Positions 42,536 through 57,100 of a stretch of DNA of 64,000 nucleotides are shown piece by piece. Position numbers and translations under genes: made by a program. This DNA is from Brachyhypopomus gauderio (Eukaryota; Chordata; Actinopteri; Gymnotiformes; Hypopomidae), in NCBI RefSeq assembly GCF_052324685.1, contig NC_135221.1, forward strand, positions 21,741,371 through 21,805,370. Reading direction: 5' to 3'. The notes beneath the pieces were generated by a model, which was given only the letters and a program-made list of their open reading frames with translations, was not told the origin of the DNA and ran no database searches. Position 1 is the first letter of the stretch, and each line of letters opens with the position of its first letter.

Positions 42536-45500
42536 TAATGTCTAGCATTTTAACTTGAACTCATATCTATTTACTAGTTAATAGATATTTCTCTGACATA
42601 CACATTCACCTGACAGGAACCAGCACTGGGACTGAATGAGGTTCACAAAGGGTTTTATGGTTGTTTGTCAAACATATTGTTTGTTTGTCAAGTATCTACA
42701 CTAAGGTTATAATCTGTTTGTTGTGCAGTTGTTTCATTTCTTTTTAAAATAATTTTTTTCATTAGAACATGACAGAAAACTGAAAACTATTACTTTACAG
42801 CAGCATTTCTGGACTTTTTGCTTTGACAACCATTCATCATATGAGATATACGTATATACTGACCAATCATATGAGATGTACGTATGTACTGACCAATCGA
42901 ATAAGATGTACGTGCCGTATTTTATCTTATTTCCATGTCTTAATGCCCTTTTACAATCTGTTAGGTATCTGAAAAAATGTTAAATAAAATATGTTCAGAG
43001 TAAACTTTTAAAAAGTGGTGGGGACAAAATGAGTTGCTTCAGAAAGTGTTGGGGACAAAATTAGTTGCTTCAGAAAGTGTTGGGGACATGTCCCTAGTGC
43101 CCCCAGCGTATGCCTACGGCTCCAGTCCTCTTGCATTAGGAACAGAGACATATAATTGGTCTCAGCGTGACATAAAAGATGATTGGACCTTGAGGGTCTT
43201 GTTAGATCCCTAATGACAGGGAATATGCTAGTATGCTAGAATATGCTGCTATCAAAGTTTTGAATTCTGGGAAAGTTCTTACAAATTAGGCAGCATCTGA
43301 GGTACAAATGAATTCTCCCTTCATAAGCTGTAAGACACTATCTAAGCGTTGACATTACTGGTGAATTTTAAGGTGACATGCCATAAAACAATTCTATGTA
43401 AATAGTTTGAAAGAAGCCAACAGGGTTTCTGGAATGCATGGTGTCAGCAAAAAAAGTGCATTTTTTACTTGTAGTTCAAAAGACCTTGACTCAGCAGTTG
43501 TCAGGTGGATTTCTTAAAAGTTGAAATGACACCGTGACTTTGGAACACTTTGTTTAATGGCTTAAACCCCTGGTAAGACCATGCATTTTGACTTCAACTT
43601 GTGACCTTACATGTTAAGAAAGCATTGCAGTTCAAATTAGTCTGTTCACTAAATGAACACATTATTATTGCTTCATTTAACTGTTTATGATGAAAGGTGT
43701 GGGTGTGTGTGGGCGTGTGTATTTGTGCGTACAGTATGCATGCAATGTGTAGCACTGGAATTAGTGATTGTATGCATGTGGTGTATGGTGAAACTTACCC
43801 AGTATTATTCACACCTTCTGTAGTTGGGTGTTGATTGATTCACATTAATGACCTGGCCCTGGAAGAGCAGCCAGCACTCTAAGACGAACTGGAACTTGAT
43901 GCCAGGCTAAAACAAGCTGATGAGGCAATAGTTACTGATCCACAGGAGCAGAAGAGCACAGTGCATCTTGGAACAGACTGACAGTTGGAAATGGGAAAAA
44001 TTCAATCTTCAATCTGCTTGGAAGTGAATGAAAAGGAACCTCTGTTGTGGCCTCAGAAAGAGGCGGAGCTGACAGGTTTCTCCTGGGAGGAGATCCTGGT
44101 GTACGGAGCGTGAAGTTCGCCTGTGGCTCTAAACCACAAGTTCACTCTTCCAGTCGAGAGGAAAAGCCTGTTCCTCGCTGCACAGACGTTCGTAGCTTGA
44201 TATATTTCTATAGGCCATGTGCACCACACACGAAAAAAAATCTAGACATGTCTTCAATGTTTAAGTTTCACATGCATTCGGAATGAGAACATGGGCCTGA
44301 GGGGCTTTGAGAACTGAATGGCATACGATGCTTTCATGATTAAAAAGGGAGGAGATTACTGGGACAGTCACTGGTAGCTGATTCAAAATTGGACCACTAT
44401 GGAAAACACAGGCAAAAGAATTAAACATGCATGGTTTAGCAATATATGTAAAAGAAGGTGTAGCTCTTATAATCATCCTCTCTTCCTGCCTTTTGGGGAA
44501 GAGAAATAGACTGCTCGTGTGAATTGCTCTGAGGTGGTTAATAATACACAAATCAGTGGACCTAAAGCCTGCAGGCTCTTAACCCAGTAAGTCATTTTAA
44601 AACATGTATTCTCATATTAAATATGAAGGCATTTCAAAACATGTATTTTAGTATTCCTTCAAAATGGGAAATAACTCAGAAGAACCAGGACAGGACCTTG
44701 GAGCAGGTTTTGGAACAGGTTCTGTTCTATGAGGTTCTATGCCTCAAACAGCAGCAGCTTCTGTACTGACGATCTAAAAGTCCAAAGAAGGGGGCGTGAA
44801 GAGCAGAGAGGAAAGAATGAATAGGTGGCAGGTTTGGATAGAGTGTCACATAGAACAGTGGTGAAGCCTTTTTAATTTGTTTATTCCAGAAATCCATTTA
44901 TTGTTTAATAAATGTTTAATGTTAATGTTTAAGACATTAAATTGGACAATTAGAGGAACAATTTACAGTGACTTACAGTTTGCGCAATACCTGCACTGCG
45001 TATAATCAATTCTACTCTATATGTGGATATTTAATTTAATTGAACTTGGCAGCAATAATACCACCAAATAACCATGATTTACAATCAGTGATTGCCAGGA
45101 AAAATATAACACAATCAGCTTTCAGACCACACCAACTCCTTCTTCAGAAGATATGCTGACCAATGATTTATTCAAAGAACAATCAAGAACCATTAAGGAT
45201 CTCTTATATCTGATATCATAACCCTGTAGTGAAAAGTCACCATAACAGAAGGATAGTTAACAGGTAAGTTTTACTCATGTACTCTCATGATCGCACTATT
45301 TTGTTTTGGTGTTTTCAAAGGGATTTGATCTCAACTTGGTGATCTCAGACTGCATGACCAACAATGGTGAAAACTTCACCAGCAAAGAACATCACAAGTC
45401 TGATCACATGTTTCTGACACTCATACACAGAACATCTCTCTGGGGTCTGCTCCTTGAGAGGGGAGTGGTTTAAGTGGTTTAGACGGAGGAGTGGGTGACT

Positions 45501-45583
45501 GAGAGCCTGCACTTTAAGGCGTCTCTGAAGCATTACAGCTGGGTTGCTGCATCCACACACCCCCCCATGACCTGAATTCAAAA
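42536..45583. other. intergenic; two small tandem repeats
   Basis: A 30-bp unit (catatgagatatacgtatat-type) is repeated nearly three times at about 42838-42915. A 31-bp unit (tggggacaaaatgagttgct-type) is repeated about 2.4 times at 43013-43090. No gene is recognised. Confidence 0.5.
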
Positions 45584-45587
45584 GGTT

Positions 45588-46637
<1,050 letters not shown>

Positions 46638-46837
46638 CTACACCAGTTATAGAAACAAACAGGTAGCCAAATGAGTTTCAGTTTTTTATTAGGCAAGACA
46701 CTGGGCGTGAAATACTAAATAGAAGAATAAAATAAATTTGTGACAAACCAAAATACAGGGAGAAAGAAACAAACAGAGACACACACTATTCATAAGGTTA
46801 TTCTTTCAGACCCTGTGGTCTGATTGGACAAGATTCC

Positions 46838-47146
46838 CTAGGAGAGTGGGAGGACTTCATATATTGGGTTCACATTCTCTTCTTTCTTGTTTGCCTTATC
46901 AAAGCGCAGCCTTGGCATAGCCTGCAGAGAAAGAAACCTCTCCCTGAGGGGCTTGGACATCAGCCTGGTTGCTGAAAGCGAGCCAGCCACCGGCACTGAA
47001 GCAGACACACTCGTAGGAAAATAGCATGGTAGGTCTCCATCACAATGGGAGCGAAGGAAGTTTAGCACTATGACATACGGGCCAAGATGGGGCAGAGTGG
47101 GGTGAGTAGGGGGGTTAGAGAGCTCTAGTGCGGGAGGGGTCATCAT
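46838..47146 (-). other. second coding-like open frame, unrecognised
   Basis: A 102-codon minus frame contains LSATRLMSKPLRERFLSLQ and DKANKKEENVNPIYEVLPLS. It lies 235 bases upstream (in the minus sense) of the candidate terminal exon, in the right order to belong to the same transcript. There is no clear donor at its end, so the link is speculative. Confidence 0.22.
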
Positions 47147-47976
47147 CCTGGCATTTATTCACATTAGTGCAGTGTCAGCGGAGTCAGTGGTTACAGCCTC
47201 ACTCAGCCATCTGTCAGAGGACTGAACAGTACAGTCCCCAGTCCTTCAACCCTTGTCCAGCTTTGAGGACACACCCAGGTTTTGTAGACACGCCTATTCA
47301 AGCTCTCACGTGCCAACATCCGGCCTTTCCTCCCCCTGGCCCCGCTCAAATGGAGGCCCACGTCTGCTGTTACCTGCTTATGTAATGACTGAAGGAAAAA
47401 ATGTCTCCACTTAACCGGAGGCTGAATAAACAATGTCAGAGCTCGTCCGTGTTCTTTCATGTGTGAGTGTGTGTGTGGGGGGGGGTGGAAATCAGACAGT
47501 TCTATACACATGCTTTTGAGGGATCATTTTTGTGCTGGTTTTTTTAGAAGGTTGGAAGCAAGCTGTATTTATGCGACTCTCTGATTTCACTGAACAGGAC
47601 ACAGCTAACACTGGATGAGAGGACAAATTCTTCAGCGTGTTTTTTATTTTTTTCAGAGCCTTATAATGGCAAAGTGTGGGTTTAGCCGGCTTTAGACGTG
47701 GGTGTGGGATGTGGGGGGGTTTGAGTGCCACTGGAATTATCTGTTGTAAAGGAACGGCACATTTAACTGTCCAGGCTCTGAGAGTAAAGTGGAAAATACT
47801 CTTTAAAATACACTTCCATTTTCATGTCACCCTTCTGAAAAACCAAAGCGCTTCCTGGCATGTCTTGTTTTTTTTCCCAGCAGCCCATCTGTTGTCAGTG
47901 GCACTTTTTTCAGTATCATCATTACTGCTATTAACAAGACTAATGTGTCACCACTACCAGGCTCTCATTAACAAGA

Positions 47977-47977
<1 letters not shown>
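47147..47977. other. intergenic, nothing recognised
   Basis: No supported gene; short G-rich and T-rich runs only. Confidence 0.45.

Positions 47978-48070
<93 letters not shown>
47978..48070 (+). repeat. (GT)n microsatellite
   Basis: About 45 uninterrupted GT dinucleotides, long enough to be length-variable. Confidence 0.98.
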
Positions 48071-48073
<3 letters not shown>

Positions 48074-49159
48074 CCCATGCTTTATCTGAGATGGTAGAGC
48101 ATCTATTTCCATAGCCATATTTCACAGCAACAGCCCCAAACAATACATCTGGCAATTCAACTAAAATTTAAACTAAACATTTCACAATATGATGTTGACT
48201 TCACATGAACGTGCACAGCACTGTGACCATAGACAATGAATCAGCATTCTTTACTCAGTTTAGCCCAGTGAGCACCTCATGCCTACAGTGCTAAATACAG
48301 AAGCCATCTGTACAGTCGCTCATGTGATCCAAGGTGCGGCTTCATTGTTCATCCCAGCTCTTGGAGCTCATTGCTAGGAACAATGCCACACTGTTACCCA
48401 GCACACTCGGCGCACATAGCCGCCACTTCGCGGTCAGTTGCATAAACGCCTGGAGATGCGTGTGAGTAGATCTTCAGTGAGTAGATCTGAGGGCCCTGTG
48501 AGGTAGTCTTGAGTGGGATGTGGGAAGCATTTCAAAGTAAAAAAAAAAAGAGGTGTATTGTCTCTATGGTTACATTTCACCACCGCGGAGCTTCACATTG
48601 GCTCTGTGATATAAGCAAGTCTTTCCACTCTTTCGTTTAATGACTTAGGAAGCCGTTGTGAAAAGGTCAGGGTTCAGAAGCTTTTTGAACATTTCAGCAT
48701 ACTAGTATCACTATGTTACACTATATAAATTACAGCCAAGAGGTACATATATACTGAGATATTAAAATTACAGTTAAGAGGCATATATATACATATATTC
48801 AATTCACCTCCTGGCAGTTTATCATTTGTGCGACAGAACATTTTCAACACATGGGTGATGTTGGCATGCTAATGGCAGGATCATTAGTGTTACACTGTTA
48901 GTGTATTAGGTGTAGCAGTGCTGTTATTCCACTGTCACTGCTGGGTTCATAGCAGTCTGCCACCCAAAAGCATTCAAGCCATTAGCGGTTCTGTGGTCAG
49001 AAACTGACTGTTGAGGAAAAGCTAGAAGATGGCTGATATAAATTGTGCATGGCCAGAAATGGCTTCTATTTCTAACATACATCTATAAAGTGTAGTCACA
49101 AAGGAGAAATTTCAAATAAAGGGGTCAGTGACATATATATATATATATGATATATTATA
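48071..49159. other. intergenic, nothing recognised
   Basis: Ordinary AT-rich sequence with a short (AT)n run at about 49133-49150. Confidence 0.5.
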
Positions 49160-49164
49160 TATTA

Positions 49165-50165
49165 CTACTGAAGATCGTGGCTAAGCTGGGCATCAAGACC
49201 AGGTGAACTGCTGGAAAATGTTAGTGCAGCACTGTGGATGATCACTACTGAGATGGATCAGTTGATGTGTGCCACAACAACAGTGAAACCTGAGGAGTTT
49301 GGCTATGAAATGAACATCGTCATGGACCAGTATCCACCATGGAGATGGAGCTAGAGGCTATTGGAGGCAACACAGAGAGAAGGTAGCCATGGGAACTGCA
49401 GACAGATGTGATGAAGGTACTTGAGAAGCACATCAACCTGGCCACACCTGAGACATTGGGGACTGCCAAGCAAATACTAACAGCTCTGGCTGCTTAAAGA
49501 GGCACAAACCAGGAGAGTACACAGAATGTTCTCCTCCTCAGAACACACAGAGAGCTCCTCAGTGTTCTCGCAGTGGTGGAGTAGCAGCATGAGAACAGAC
49601 CCACCAATGCTGGAGGAGGCTGAACCATACTTGAACAGCATATGGGGAAATGAGGCATCACACAACACAGGCCCAGTGGTTCCTGGACCTGAAAACAGAG
49701 ACAGCAACCTCCCTGAACCATCACGCTAGCAGATGTCCAAGAAAGGGTCTCACATACGAAGGGTTGGATAGCTCCGGGCTCTGAAATGGTCCACACTGGG
49801 TGAAGATCCTGTACTTCAGAATACAGACTGACAAAATGGTAATGGCTGTCCAGGTGGACATAGTACTGATGAGTAAACAACAAAAGAAGGCTATAGTGAC
49901 ACATGCAGCATACCCAAGCCACAGAAACATCAGTAGCTAGGAACATGAACGCTTAATAAATACCAAGGGGTGAGAAAAGCAACTGTGGTTCCCTTGGTAA
50001 TTGCAGCACTAGAAGAGAATGTCTCCATATCCCAGGAACCTCTGAGATCTCCATCTCGGTTCAGAAGAGTGCAGTCCTGGGAACAGCTAAATAACGCACT
50101 ATGCAGGACCCTCAAGCTCCCAAGTCTGAGCTTGAAGGAGAAATACCACCTGAACTTGTATATTT
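49165..50165 (+). pseudogene. Rex6/Dong (R4)-like LINE remnant, RT domain deleted
   Basis: Plus-strand fragments match a LINE with a restriction-like endonuclease. The N-terminal side gives TEMDQLM near 49250, then FSQWWSSSMRTDPPMLEEAE, PYLNSIWGNEASHN and NLPEPSR at about 49560-49728. After a jump, the C-terminal endonuclease region gives QTDKMVMAVQVDIVLMSKQQ, KKAIVTHAAYPSHRNIS and LVIAALEENVSIS, finishing with QLNNALCRTLKLPSLS near 50140. The reverse-transcriptase core that should lie between is absent, and stops and frameshifts are common. The RLE-type lineage inserts by target-primed reverse transcription; this copy is dead. Confidence 0.75.
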
Positions 50166-50439
50166 ATATACCAAAAGCAAAGGGGAGATATTGTAAAAGT
50201 TTCATACATTGTGGCAAGACTAAGCACAGCAACAATACACAAGGTAATTGCATCAGAGAGGTCCCTCCCAGGCAAAGATCTCAACGCAGCCTGGGGTTTC
50301 AACACATGCTACACAAGCTCTTCTGAAGAAGCTCACATGGGCACCGTTGAGGACTGTATACACGGTGGTCGCCAAGGAATCTTAGTGCATCAGATGAAAA
50401 ACACATCATGCTTACTTTCCTTCAAAATCAAGATTCCAG

Positions 50440-50800
50440 CAGTGCCATCAGCCCAGAACTGACAGTAACTTCAGCAGGTGCTTTGTAGAGATGAGTCAAA
50501 ACTGGAAACATTTGGCTGTAACAGAATGCAGTTTGCTTGCCAAAGGGCTGGAGAGCATCACAGCAATGAGAGTCTGCAGGCAACAGTGAGGCGCGCTGGA
50601 GGTTTGGTGGTAGTTTGGGCCTGCATTTCAGCAAATAGGGTTGAGGATTTGGTCAGGATTGGTTGATGCTGAGAAATACATGCAGATACTTATCCATCGT
50701 GCAATATGGGAACATCTGATTGGCTCCAAATGTATTTTGCAGCAGTAACTGCAAACATACAGCCAAAATCATTAAGAATTATCGTCAGCATTGGAGAGGG
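50440..50800 (+). pseudogene. Tc1-like transposase remnant
   Basis: The plus frame reads LCRDESKLETFGCNR (DES box with the first catalytic Asp), ACQRAGEHHSNESLQATV, RRAGGLVVVWACIS and EDLVRIG. After a one-base shift it continues DAEKYMQILIHRAIWEHLIG and SKCILQQ. The expected QDNDPKHT catalytic block is broken by a stop, and what follows is out of frame. No terminal repeats are visible. The copy is a decayed internal fragment of a Tc1-family DDE transposase. Confidence 0.85.
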
Positions 50801-51860
50801 CAGTGAAGTTACGGGCCCCCACAGAGCTGTGGTCTTACATGAAGAGACAGAACAATAGCACTTTGCAGCTGTTGTATTTTTATGAACTAACGGTTTTACT
50901 CCGTCTCTGTGATGCCTGTACGTCCTGTTCGCTCTGTTTCCAAAGAGCAGAGGAGTAATTAGACCCACCATGACAATATTTGTCTTCTGATTCACTTCAT
51001 GTTGTCTTCACAAGTCCTTCATTTACTGTACTGGTTTTCATAGTTTCATCTGGCAGTACCGTGATACATTTCCAAGAACTTGCACATATGAGGCAGTGAT
51101 CCTGGAACCAGGCTTAGTAAATGAACATCTGCATGCTTCCCATGGCTGTATATGTAGCCCTATATCATTTGCCAGTCTGCCGGATGCTAGCATGGCTAGT
51201 GTTCCTGGCCCTGGGGGTAGCCACCCTGCTGTACAGCTCTCCTTGGGTTTGGCCACTGAGGACAGAGCCCTCCACAGCTTATTGATAATTCGAGTGAAGA
51301 TTAGACCCCAGAGTGGCCAGATGGTGGGGGCGGGGGTGGGGGTGGGGTGACCCAGCTCTGCACTTCGCTGCCGGCTCTTGTCGCAGTGGCACATTCCCCC
51401 AACGCAGCTGATTGGCTCCCTCGCCTGTCTCTCACTGCCCCCCCTCCAGCACCACCAGGGCTCTAGCTGATATGTTTTGCTGCTTTTTTAGCCCTGTGTT
51501 CTGAGAGACGGTATCAATTGGAACCTAAATCGCTGCGGCATAATTACAGCTCTGCGAGTTTTACGGGTTAAAATTGTTACACTCAGTTTTCTGGGCATGC
51601 TGCCACACGATGCAGCCTCTTCTTAGACAAGGTTGAGGGAGATACAATCAAGGGGAGAGCAAAAGGGAAAAGTGGAAGAGAAAAGATAGAAAAGGAGAGG
51701 GGTGAATGAGACAAACGAACCGAGATTAGAGAGAGCGAGAGATACTTCCTGCCATTTGTGTGATGCTTGGTTAAACAGACACATGTCACTTCACTGGCCT
51801 TGGAGTTGGCTGCAGTAGCTGACACAAAAAGGGGGCGTACAGTGTGGTGGGAAACTCTTG
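50801..51860. other. intergenic, nothing recognised
   Basis: The first bases may be further Tc1 decay. A (GGGGGT)-like G-rich run lies near 51325-51350. No gene is supported. Confidence 0.45.
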
Positions 51861-51867
51861 GGGAGTC

Positions 51868-52455
51868 TGAGTGAGTGTCCTGGGGGTGAGTGTCCTGGGG
51901 AGTGAGTGTCCTGGGGGGTGAGTGTCCTGGGGAGTGAGTGTCCTGGGGAGTGAGTGTCCTGGGGGGTGAGTGTCCTGGGGGTGAGTGTCCTGGGGAGTGA
52001 GTGTCCTGGGGGTGAGTGTCCTGGGGAGTGAGTGTCCTGGGGAGTGAGTGTCCTGGGAGTGAGTGTCCTGGGGGTGTGTGTCCTGGGGAGTGAGTGTCCT
52101 GGGGAGTGAGTGTCCTGGGGGTGAGTGTCCTGGGGAGTGAGTGTCCTGGGGGTGTGTGTCCTGGGGAGTGAGTGTCCTGGGGAGTGAGTGTCCTGGGGAG
52201 TGAGTGTCCTGGGGGTGAGTGTCCTGGGGAGTGAGTGTCCTGGGGGTGTGTGTCCTGGGGGTGTGTGTCCTGGGGAGTGAGTGTCCTGGGGAGTGAGTGT
52301 CCTGGGGGTGAGTGTCCCGGGGGTGAGTGTCCTGGGGGAGTGAGTGTCCTGGGGAGTGAGTGTCCTGGGGAGTGAGTGTCCTGGAGGGTGAGTGTCCTGG
52401 GGGGTGAGTGTCCTGGGGGGTGAGTGTCCTGGGGGTGTGTGTCCTGGGGGTGGGT
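51868..52455 (+). repeat. 16/17-bp minisatellite (gagtgtcctggggagt-type)
   Basis: About 35 copies of a G-rich unit of 15-18 bases with a variable number of Gs (tcctgggggtgagtg, tcctggggagtgagtg). All three minus frames remain open (periodic PQDTHSPGHS, RTLTPQDTH and similar), which explains the predicted peptides of 244-303 residues. These are not genes. Confidence 0.95.
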
Positions 52456-53988
52456 GGTGATGGCGAGAAAGCAGAGAAGCACCTGCAACAGCACCGGTCA
52501 CCCCAGCAGCCCACCACCATGCTGCCGGTGCTGAACCCACATCAGGCATCGCCTCCGGGCTTGCTGGACCCACGTCAGGCTCCACCTCCAGAATGGCTAT
52601 CCTTTAATTAGAAAAATCTCGCACTCCAGCTGCCCTCCCTCAACCGACCTCGTCTCCCAGGCACTGAGAACACTGCATCCCTCTCACAACCAGGAAGAAG
52701 ATCCTGGCGGACGAAGGTTCGCCGTGCTGAAGGTACACGTGGGCAACCATGCCAGGGGTGGGCGTGACCCTTTCCGTGGGGGTACCAGAGCACTGGAGTC
52801 CCAAGTGGACCAAGCTTCATGGCCAAAGCAGCTTTGGGGCCTAGTGCTTTAGAAAGGGAAAGATAGAGAAGGTCCCATCAAGCAACCTCATGTGCTCTTC
52901 AAACCTGATCCCTGTTCCTCTCCTCACAGAGTGTGTCTGCTCAGAGCCACTGAACAATTCATGCTTTTTTCAATCTTCTTTCCATATTTTCCTTCTTTTT
53001 GACAATAAGGGGAACTGACTCTCAAGTGAACCTGTCACTTACTTCATTCTATCTATAGCTAATATATTTAATATCTTTATCTATATCTCTATATTCTCCT
53101 AAAGTTTCTTTCCCTTTTTTTCTCATTTAAAGCTTCCACTGACTATGGTACAGTTTAGCAGTTTAAATGCTTACTTAAACAAGGATTTTGCTTACCTGTG
53201 TAAGAGGACACCATGATGCTGCTTGCTCACAGCAACACCAGGGTCTCTTTATACCCCTCGTGTTGTCAGTACACTCTGGAGCATCAGTGCTACAGAAATG
53301 ACACATCCTACTGCAACTTGGGATCAATTGTGAGAATCAATTGTGAGAACATCTTTCTTTCTTATTGTAATAGAAACCCTAATTGAATAAGAGATTTATG
53401 ATGTGTGTTCCACACACCACATATGCTGCAGGTTTAAAGAAATATTACCTTAAAATGCTGTTATTGCCAGCAGTGTATGAAAGTGAATAGGGACCCCAAA
53501 TCTTGATTGCTCTGTAGAAAGTAAACTGGTCCACTGTGTTTTGGTCATTATTAGCACACCATGTTTTAAAGTCCTGGCAAAGCTTCACCACAGAGCCTGC
53601 AGATAAACACCTCACAGTGTGGTGTTTCAAGGTCACACCTCATGTTTGGATGTCTTGAGAGCTATATAGTGATTAATGGTCCAAAGGTTTGTACATGCTA
53701 CCAAGCTAGGGGGGGTTGTTTATTAGAAAACTTCAGCAAATGCTTAGGTTTGAACGATGCTATTCAATAAAACTTGAAACAGAGCCAAATATCTTTTCAG
53801 CTGTTTGAGTAGCTGTGTATAAAATAGAATCCTCTTTCCAGGCAACATCTGGACAATGTCTTAAAAATTGTCAGGCTAAACTAATAATGGTGCATTATTA
53901 GTTAAGCATTAGTACCAGATATTGACTTAACCAGTATACATTTCTGTACATTGTTGTCACAAGTGATTTAACTCTGAAGGACAGCTGA
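52456..53988. other. intergenic, nothing recognised
   Basis: No supported gene or mobile element. Confidence 0.45.
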
Positions 53989-54190
53989 ATGCCTGCCAGT
54001 TGGGTCTAACAGGGCTAGTCCAGGTAAGTTGACTGCCAGTTGGGTCTAACAGGGCTAGTCCAGGTAAGTTGACTGCCAGTTGGGTCTAACGGCTAGTCCA
54101 GGTAAGTTGACTGCCAGTTGGGTCTAACGGGGCTAGTCCAGGTAAGTTGACTGCCAGTTGGGTCTAACGGCTAGTCCAGGTAAGTTGACT
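53989..54190 (+). repeat. 40-bp minisatellite carrying a perfect splice-donor motif
   Basis: Five copies of a unit containing ccagttgggtctaac and ggctagtccaggtaagttga; two copies lack 3 bp (aacggctag). Every unit includes CAG/GTAAGT, the vertebrate 5' splice-site consensus. Confidence 0.93.
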
Positions 54191-57100
54191 GAGGCTGTGG
54201 TTCTCCTGAGTGTTGAAAAGCCTTGTGAGTGCCGTGGTTCTCTGTCCTTATTAGTACATGCAGACTTTTGGACTCTAGTTTATAACCCTCAGACCAGACA
54301 GGAAAATGAAATGTGACCGAGAAAAGCACATAAAAACAGAACTACGTGGCTTTTATGTATCGAGGAATTTTCCTGGCGAGGAGCCACACACGCTAAATGG
54401 CGCTTTAACTATGACAGGATGCGAAAAACATCATCGGTGTGTCATCGATATGGGTGTATGACCACCCCATTATTCTGTAGTCAACAAACTGCGGACACTC
54501 ACAGTACAATCTCAGTACTAGCTGTTAAATGAACGTGGGCTTTGTGTGTCTAAGGGCAGCGATGTAAGAACAGTTGACGTCAAGCAAGTGGCTGGAACTG
54601 CATTGGAGAAGTGTTGTAACTCACAGCATCAAGGACGCTGCCATGACGACAGGTGATCAGATTAACCGATGCATTTATGTCGCAGCTAACAACAAGTGAA
54701 AAGGGGTGGGAGAATGGCGGCAAAATATCTGTTTACTTCCTGAAACATACGCAATGGAATTACAGATTACCTAATACCATGAAAAAATTATTTGATTGTC
54801 TGAGGCCTTTAAGTGTACTAATTATGAGAGGAAAAACATACCTATGGCTGTATAAACAAACACATAATGAATTCTCTGCATAAAGTCTGCACCATACATA
54901 AACAAGAGCACAGAGGCTGGTCAGGTATTGACAGACTAAATTAGGAACTGCTAAGGTAGAGGTTTGTCTAAAATGATTAATCAAAATGAATATCTATTAA
55001 AATACACAAACCACGTTCATTTCGGGTAGACTAACATGGCTTCCATAAAGACATATTTTTGTTCAAAGGTTTTGTACAAAAGGTATAAATACAAAGTTGA
55101 AGCCAAAAGATCTATGTCCTAGGTATTGTACACTGTGTCTGTTTTGGCTCTAAACTGCAGCAGATTGGAAATGAAACGGTTACCATGAGGTTCAAATGTA
55201 GACTGTCAACTTAAATTCAGAAGCATTGGGTGAACAAAATAGGAATAATGGCACAGTTGTTCTATTTCAGAGAATTATGGGTAAACTGCTATTTCTTGGC
55301 AAATGGTAACAGCATTATTAGTTCCTGTACAAGGTAGTGAAGCAGTACAGATGACTGATCATGTGGCATTTGCAACTGCGGTCCGCTGCTTCATTTTAAT
55401 GTGATGGAAATGCCAAAACAACAAAAATAGTGCCAATTACAGACACTGTGGTTCAGCATTAACATTGTATTCCAACACAGTTGTCATGACGAAAGGCCAC
55501 AAATGGAAGTGCAAAAAAAAAAGGTTTTCTCTCAACCTGTTAGTTGAAAGAGGCAGCTGGTCTGATTTAGGAGTGACAGACCACATTCACTCCCCCTACA
55601 CAAGCCCACCCACCCACCACAGGCTACTGGGTGTCAGATATTTTGTCTGAAAATCTCTAGATTCTCATTATGCCACCTGAATCTTATGTGAAAGTTATTT
55701 ATGAGTCTTAGAAGTACGAGGGCTGGGCAATCTTTGAGAGGAGACTGCTACATTTTGCCCTGGTTTCTATTCTGGCCTTGTCTTGGGTAAGCCTTTGAAG
55801 TCACCACAGAGAGAAAAGATGAATAATAAGGTATCAGGGAGACTGTGCTCGTTGCTGAAGTAAAATGTGTGCTCCAGGGACACAAGAGTGATAATCTGGT
55901 TTAATGCATCTGTCTCTTCACATTTTAACTACACATATCTGCCACAAAGCAACATTAATCATCAAGACAAATTAATGCAATTCCCCAACTGACCTTTTTG
56001 GGAGGAAACAAAAATCTGATGAAATCAAGAAAGAAATTACATTTCTATCCTGATTCTGTGATCAAACACAGACAAACATGCAAGAGATTGTTTTTTCATT
56101 TCTGTTCGTCTATCTTGGTCACGAGTTAACTCTTAATGGTTATTTTAATTTTACAATGCATTTGTGAGATTAAACATGGTGAAATGTACTTGCAGTTTTA
56201 TGAGTCATTTACAAATGAAAGTTCAGTTTAATCAGTTTAATCCATCACAAATTACAATGAACATTTGTCTTTTATTCATGCCTTAATGATACTTTGTCGC
56301 TAGCCTTGTATAACACAATGCCTTCACATGAACTTCAAATTTGAATGTCCTAAAATATCAAAATTATAGCCTAATTAGTTGTTTCACTTAACAACTACAT
56401 ACCTACCAATGTTCTTGTGAAATAATTACAACTCTGTGGCCAGAATTACAGATATAGAGGGAATTTAATGGAACAAATATCTGTTCTAAGAGCTATAAAT
56501 ATTTGTGCCTTAATGGTTTGTACAATTCTGTCCTTAAGATCTGAGGTAACAACTGCTGTGCAAAATGATGAAGTCCTGAGGGTGTACCTGATCTCTTCTC
56601 CTCCGTCTGTTCTCAGACGTTTTTTGTTTGTGTGTTTTCCAGGCATTCCACATATCACACCCTTTTCTATTCATTGTAATGTTTGGCAAGTTGCTAACAC
56701 GATGGTTCACAGTAGCTGAACTTCTTTCACATGAAAGTGATATATACTGTCACCAAAAGGAACCTTAGTGTCACTAAATACTGAACTGACATTACAATTC
56801 AAATAAGATAAGCTTATACAACCATGATAAACAAAGTCTCAGCTTTCTCTAAATTGCATGATAGATTCTAGTTGATGTAAAAATGAAAAAAAAAACAACC
56901 TGTGTTGTGATGTAACACCTAACATTACTCCTTATGCTGTGGGAGATTGGAATACTGAATGCTTCACATCACTACCAATACATCCGACCAGACTTTCCAT
57001 CAGATTTCAGGCGACTCATTAATCTTTTTGTTTTTGTGCCGTTCACTTGCTCCTGTTATGAGCTTAGTGCTTATCCTACTGACCTGCTTGGGCAACACGG

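Noticed and set aside
51583..52585. Minus-strand frames with PQDTHSPGHS repeats
   Set aside because: Stop-free frames across a G-rich 16/17-bp minisatellite in every register.
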